Source: an uncultured Treponema sp.
Lineage (GTDB): Bacteria > Spirochaetota > Spirochaetia > Treponematales > Treponemataceae
NCBI GenBank assembly: GCA_934699065.1
Contig: CAKUWD010000166.1
Span: 1-6,577 of the forward strand
Reading direction: 5' to 3'
Length of the DNA stretch: 6,577 bases
A program made the position numbers and the translations under genes. Below, one piece after another: positions 6,442 to 6,577 of the stretch. The notes beneath the pieces were generated by a model. That model saw only the letters and a program-made list of their open reading frames with translations, searched no databases and had not been told where the DNA came from. The first letter of the stretch is position 1; the number at the start of each line of letters is the position of its first letter.

Positions 6442-6467
6442 TATTCCCTCTGCACCCCATAGGGATA
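6442..6467. promoter_or_regulatory. Short inverted repeat between the divergent promoters
   Basis: TCCCT (6445..6449) and AGGGA (6461..6465) form an inverted pair 11 bases apart. Flanking TAT and TA extend the symmetry imperfectly. It lies in the most GC-rich patch of an AT-rich intergenic region, upstream of both -35 elements, which is a plausible operator position. The arms are short, so this is tentative. Confidence 0.25.
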
Positions 6468-6479
6468 CATATAAATAAC

Positions 6480-6508
6480 TTGTTTTTTTATGCAAATCAT
6501 TCTATAAT
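6480..6508 (+). promoter_or_regulatory. Sigma-70-like promoter for the divergent gene
   Basis: A -35 element TTGTTT (6480..6485), a 17-base spacer that includes a run of T, and a perfect -10 TATAAT (6503..6508). The predicted start is near 6515, leaving a leader of about 29 bases before the GTG at 6544. It is about 50 bp from the -35 of the opposite promoter, so the two units could share a regulator. Confidence 0.62.
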
Positions 6509-6530
6509 AGATTGATATTTTAAAATACTA

Positions 6531-6537
6531 GAGAGAG
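6531..6537 (+). promoter_or_regulatory. Ribosome binding site of the divergent gene
   Basis: GAGAGAG lies six bases before GTG 6544..6546. It is a purine-rich, moderately strong Shine-Dalgarno match and the main support for choosing this start. Confidence 0.45.
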
Positions 6538-6543
6538 ATAATT

Positions 6544-6577
6544 GTGAGTACAGAAAATACCAGGGCAAGTTCTGCCT
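6544..6577 (+). CDS. Start of divergent gene, 11 codons visible
   Basis: GTG at 6544..6546 opens a frame reading M-S-T-E-N-T-R-A-S-S-A to the window edge. A GAGAGAG purine stretch at 6531..6537 sits six bases upstream, and a good sigma-70-like promoter lies at 6480..6508. Together these make a real start likely. The visible peptide is polar with no signal peptide, so the product is probably cytoplasmic. Too little is present to name a family. Confidence 0.5.
   Translation, partial: MSTENTRASSA

Larger units (their letters stand above)
6337..6543. other. Divergent intergenic region
   Basis: 207 AT-rich bases separate the minus-strand operon from the plus-strand gene. They hold both promoters, both ribosome binding sites and one short inverted repeat, listed separately. 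I see no RNA gene, riboswitch-like fold or further coding region in it. Confidence 0.6.

Overview
The window looks like chromosomal DNA from a host- or gut-associated spirochaete, most likely Treponema-like. This is inferred from AT-rich codon use, a lipoprotein with a Treponema-style lipobox, two secreted proteins with beta-barrel-like N-termini, and dispersed REP palindromes. No taxonomic marker gene is present, so the genus is a guess.

Three genes on the minus strand form a probable envelope operon, read from right to left. The first (4411..6336) encodes a 641-aa secreted protein with a beta-barrel-like N-terminus, a transglutaminase-like fold that has lost its Cys, His and acidic active-site residues, and two C-terminal TPR units. 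After an 88-bp gap filled by two inverted REP-like hairpins comes its paralogue (1905..4322, 805 aa). That protein has the same layout but keeps Cys406 and His432, and it ends in an acidic, repeat-rich tail and a C-terminal membrane helix. Its stop codon abuts the ATG of the third gene (1904 down to the left edge, truncated), an exported lipoprotein with Ig-like domains. A sigma-70-type promoter at 6399..6427 fits transcription of the set.

A divergent promoter (6480..6508) and a GTG start at 6544 mark the beginning of a plus-strand gene of which only 11 codons are visible.

Three points deserve attention. First, the catalytic and inactivated transglutaminase-like paralogues sit side by side, which suggests an enzyme with a non-catalytic partner. 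Second, REP-like palindromes lie inside the coding sequence of the active paralogue in both orientations, all in frame, and give two different peptides. Third, the active protein has a domain order that could link the outer to the inner membrane. How the three products work together is inferred only from co-orientation, spacing and shared architecture: probably a periplasmic or surface assembly that processes or cross-links protein or peptidoglycan substrates.
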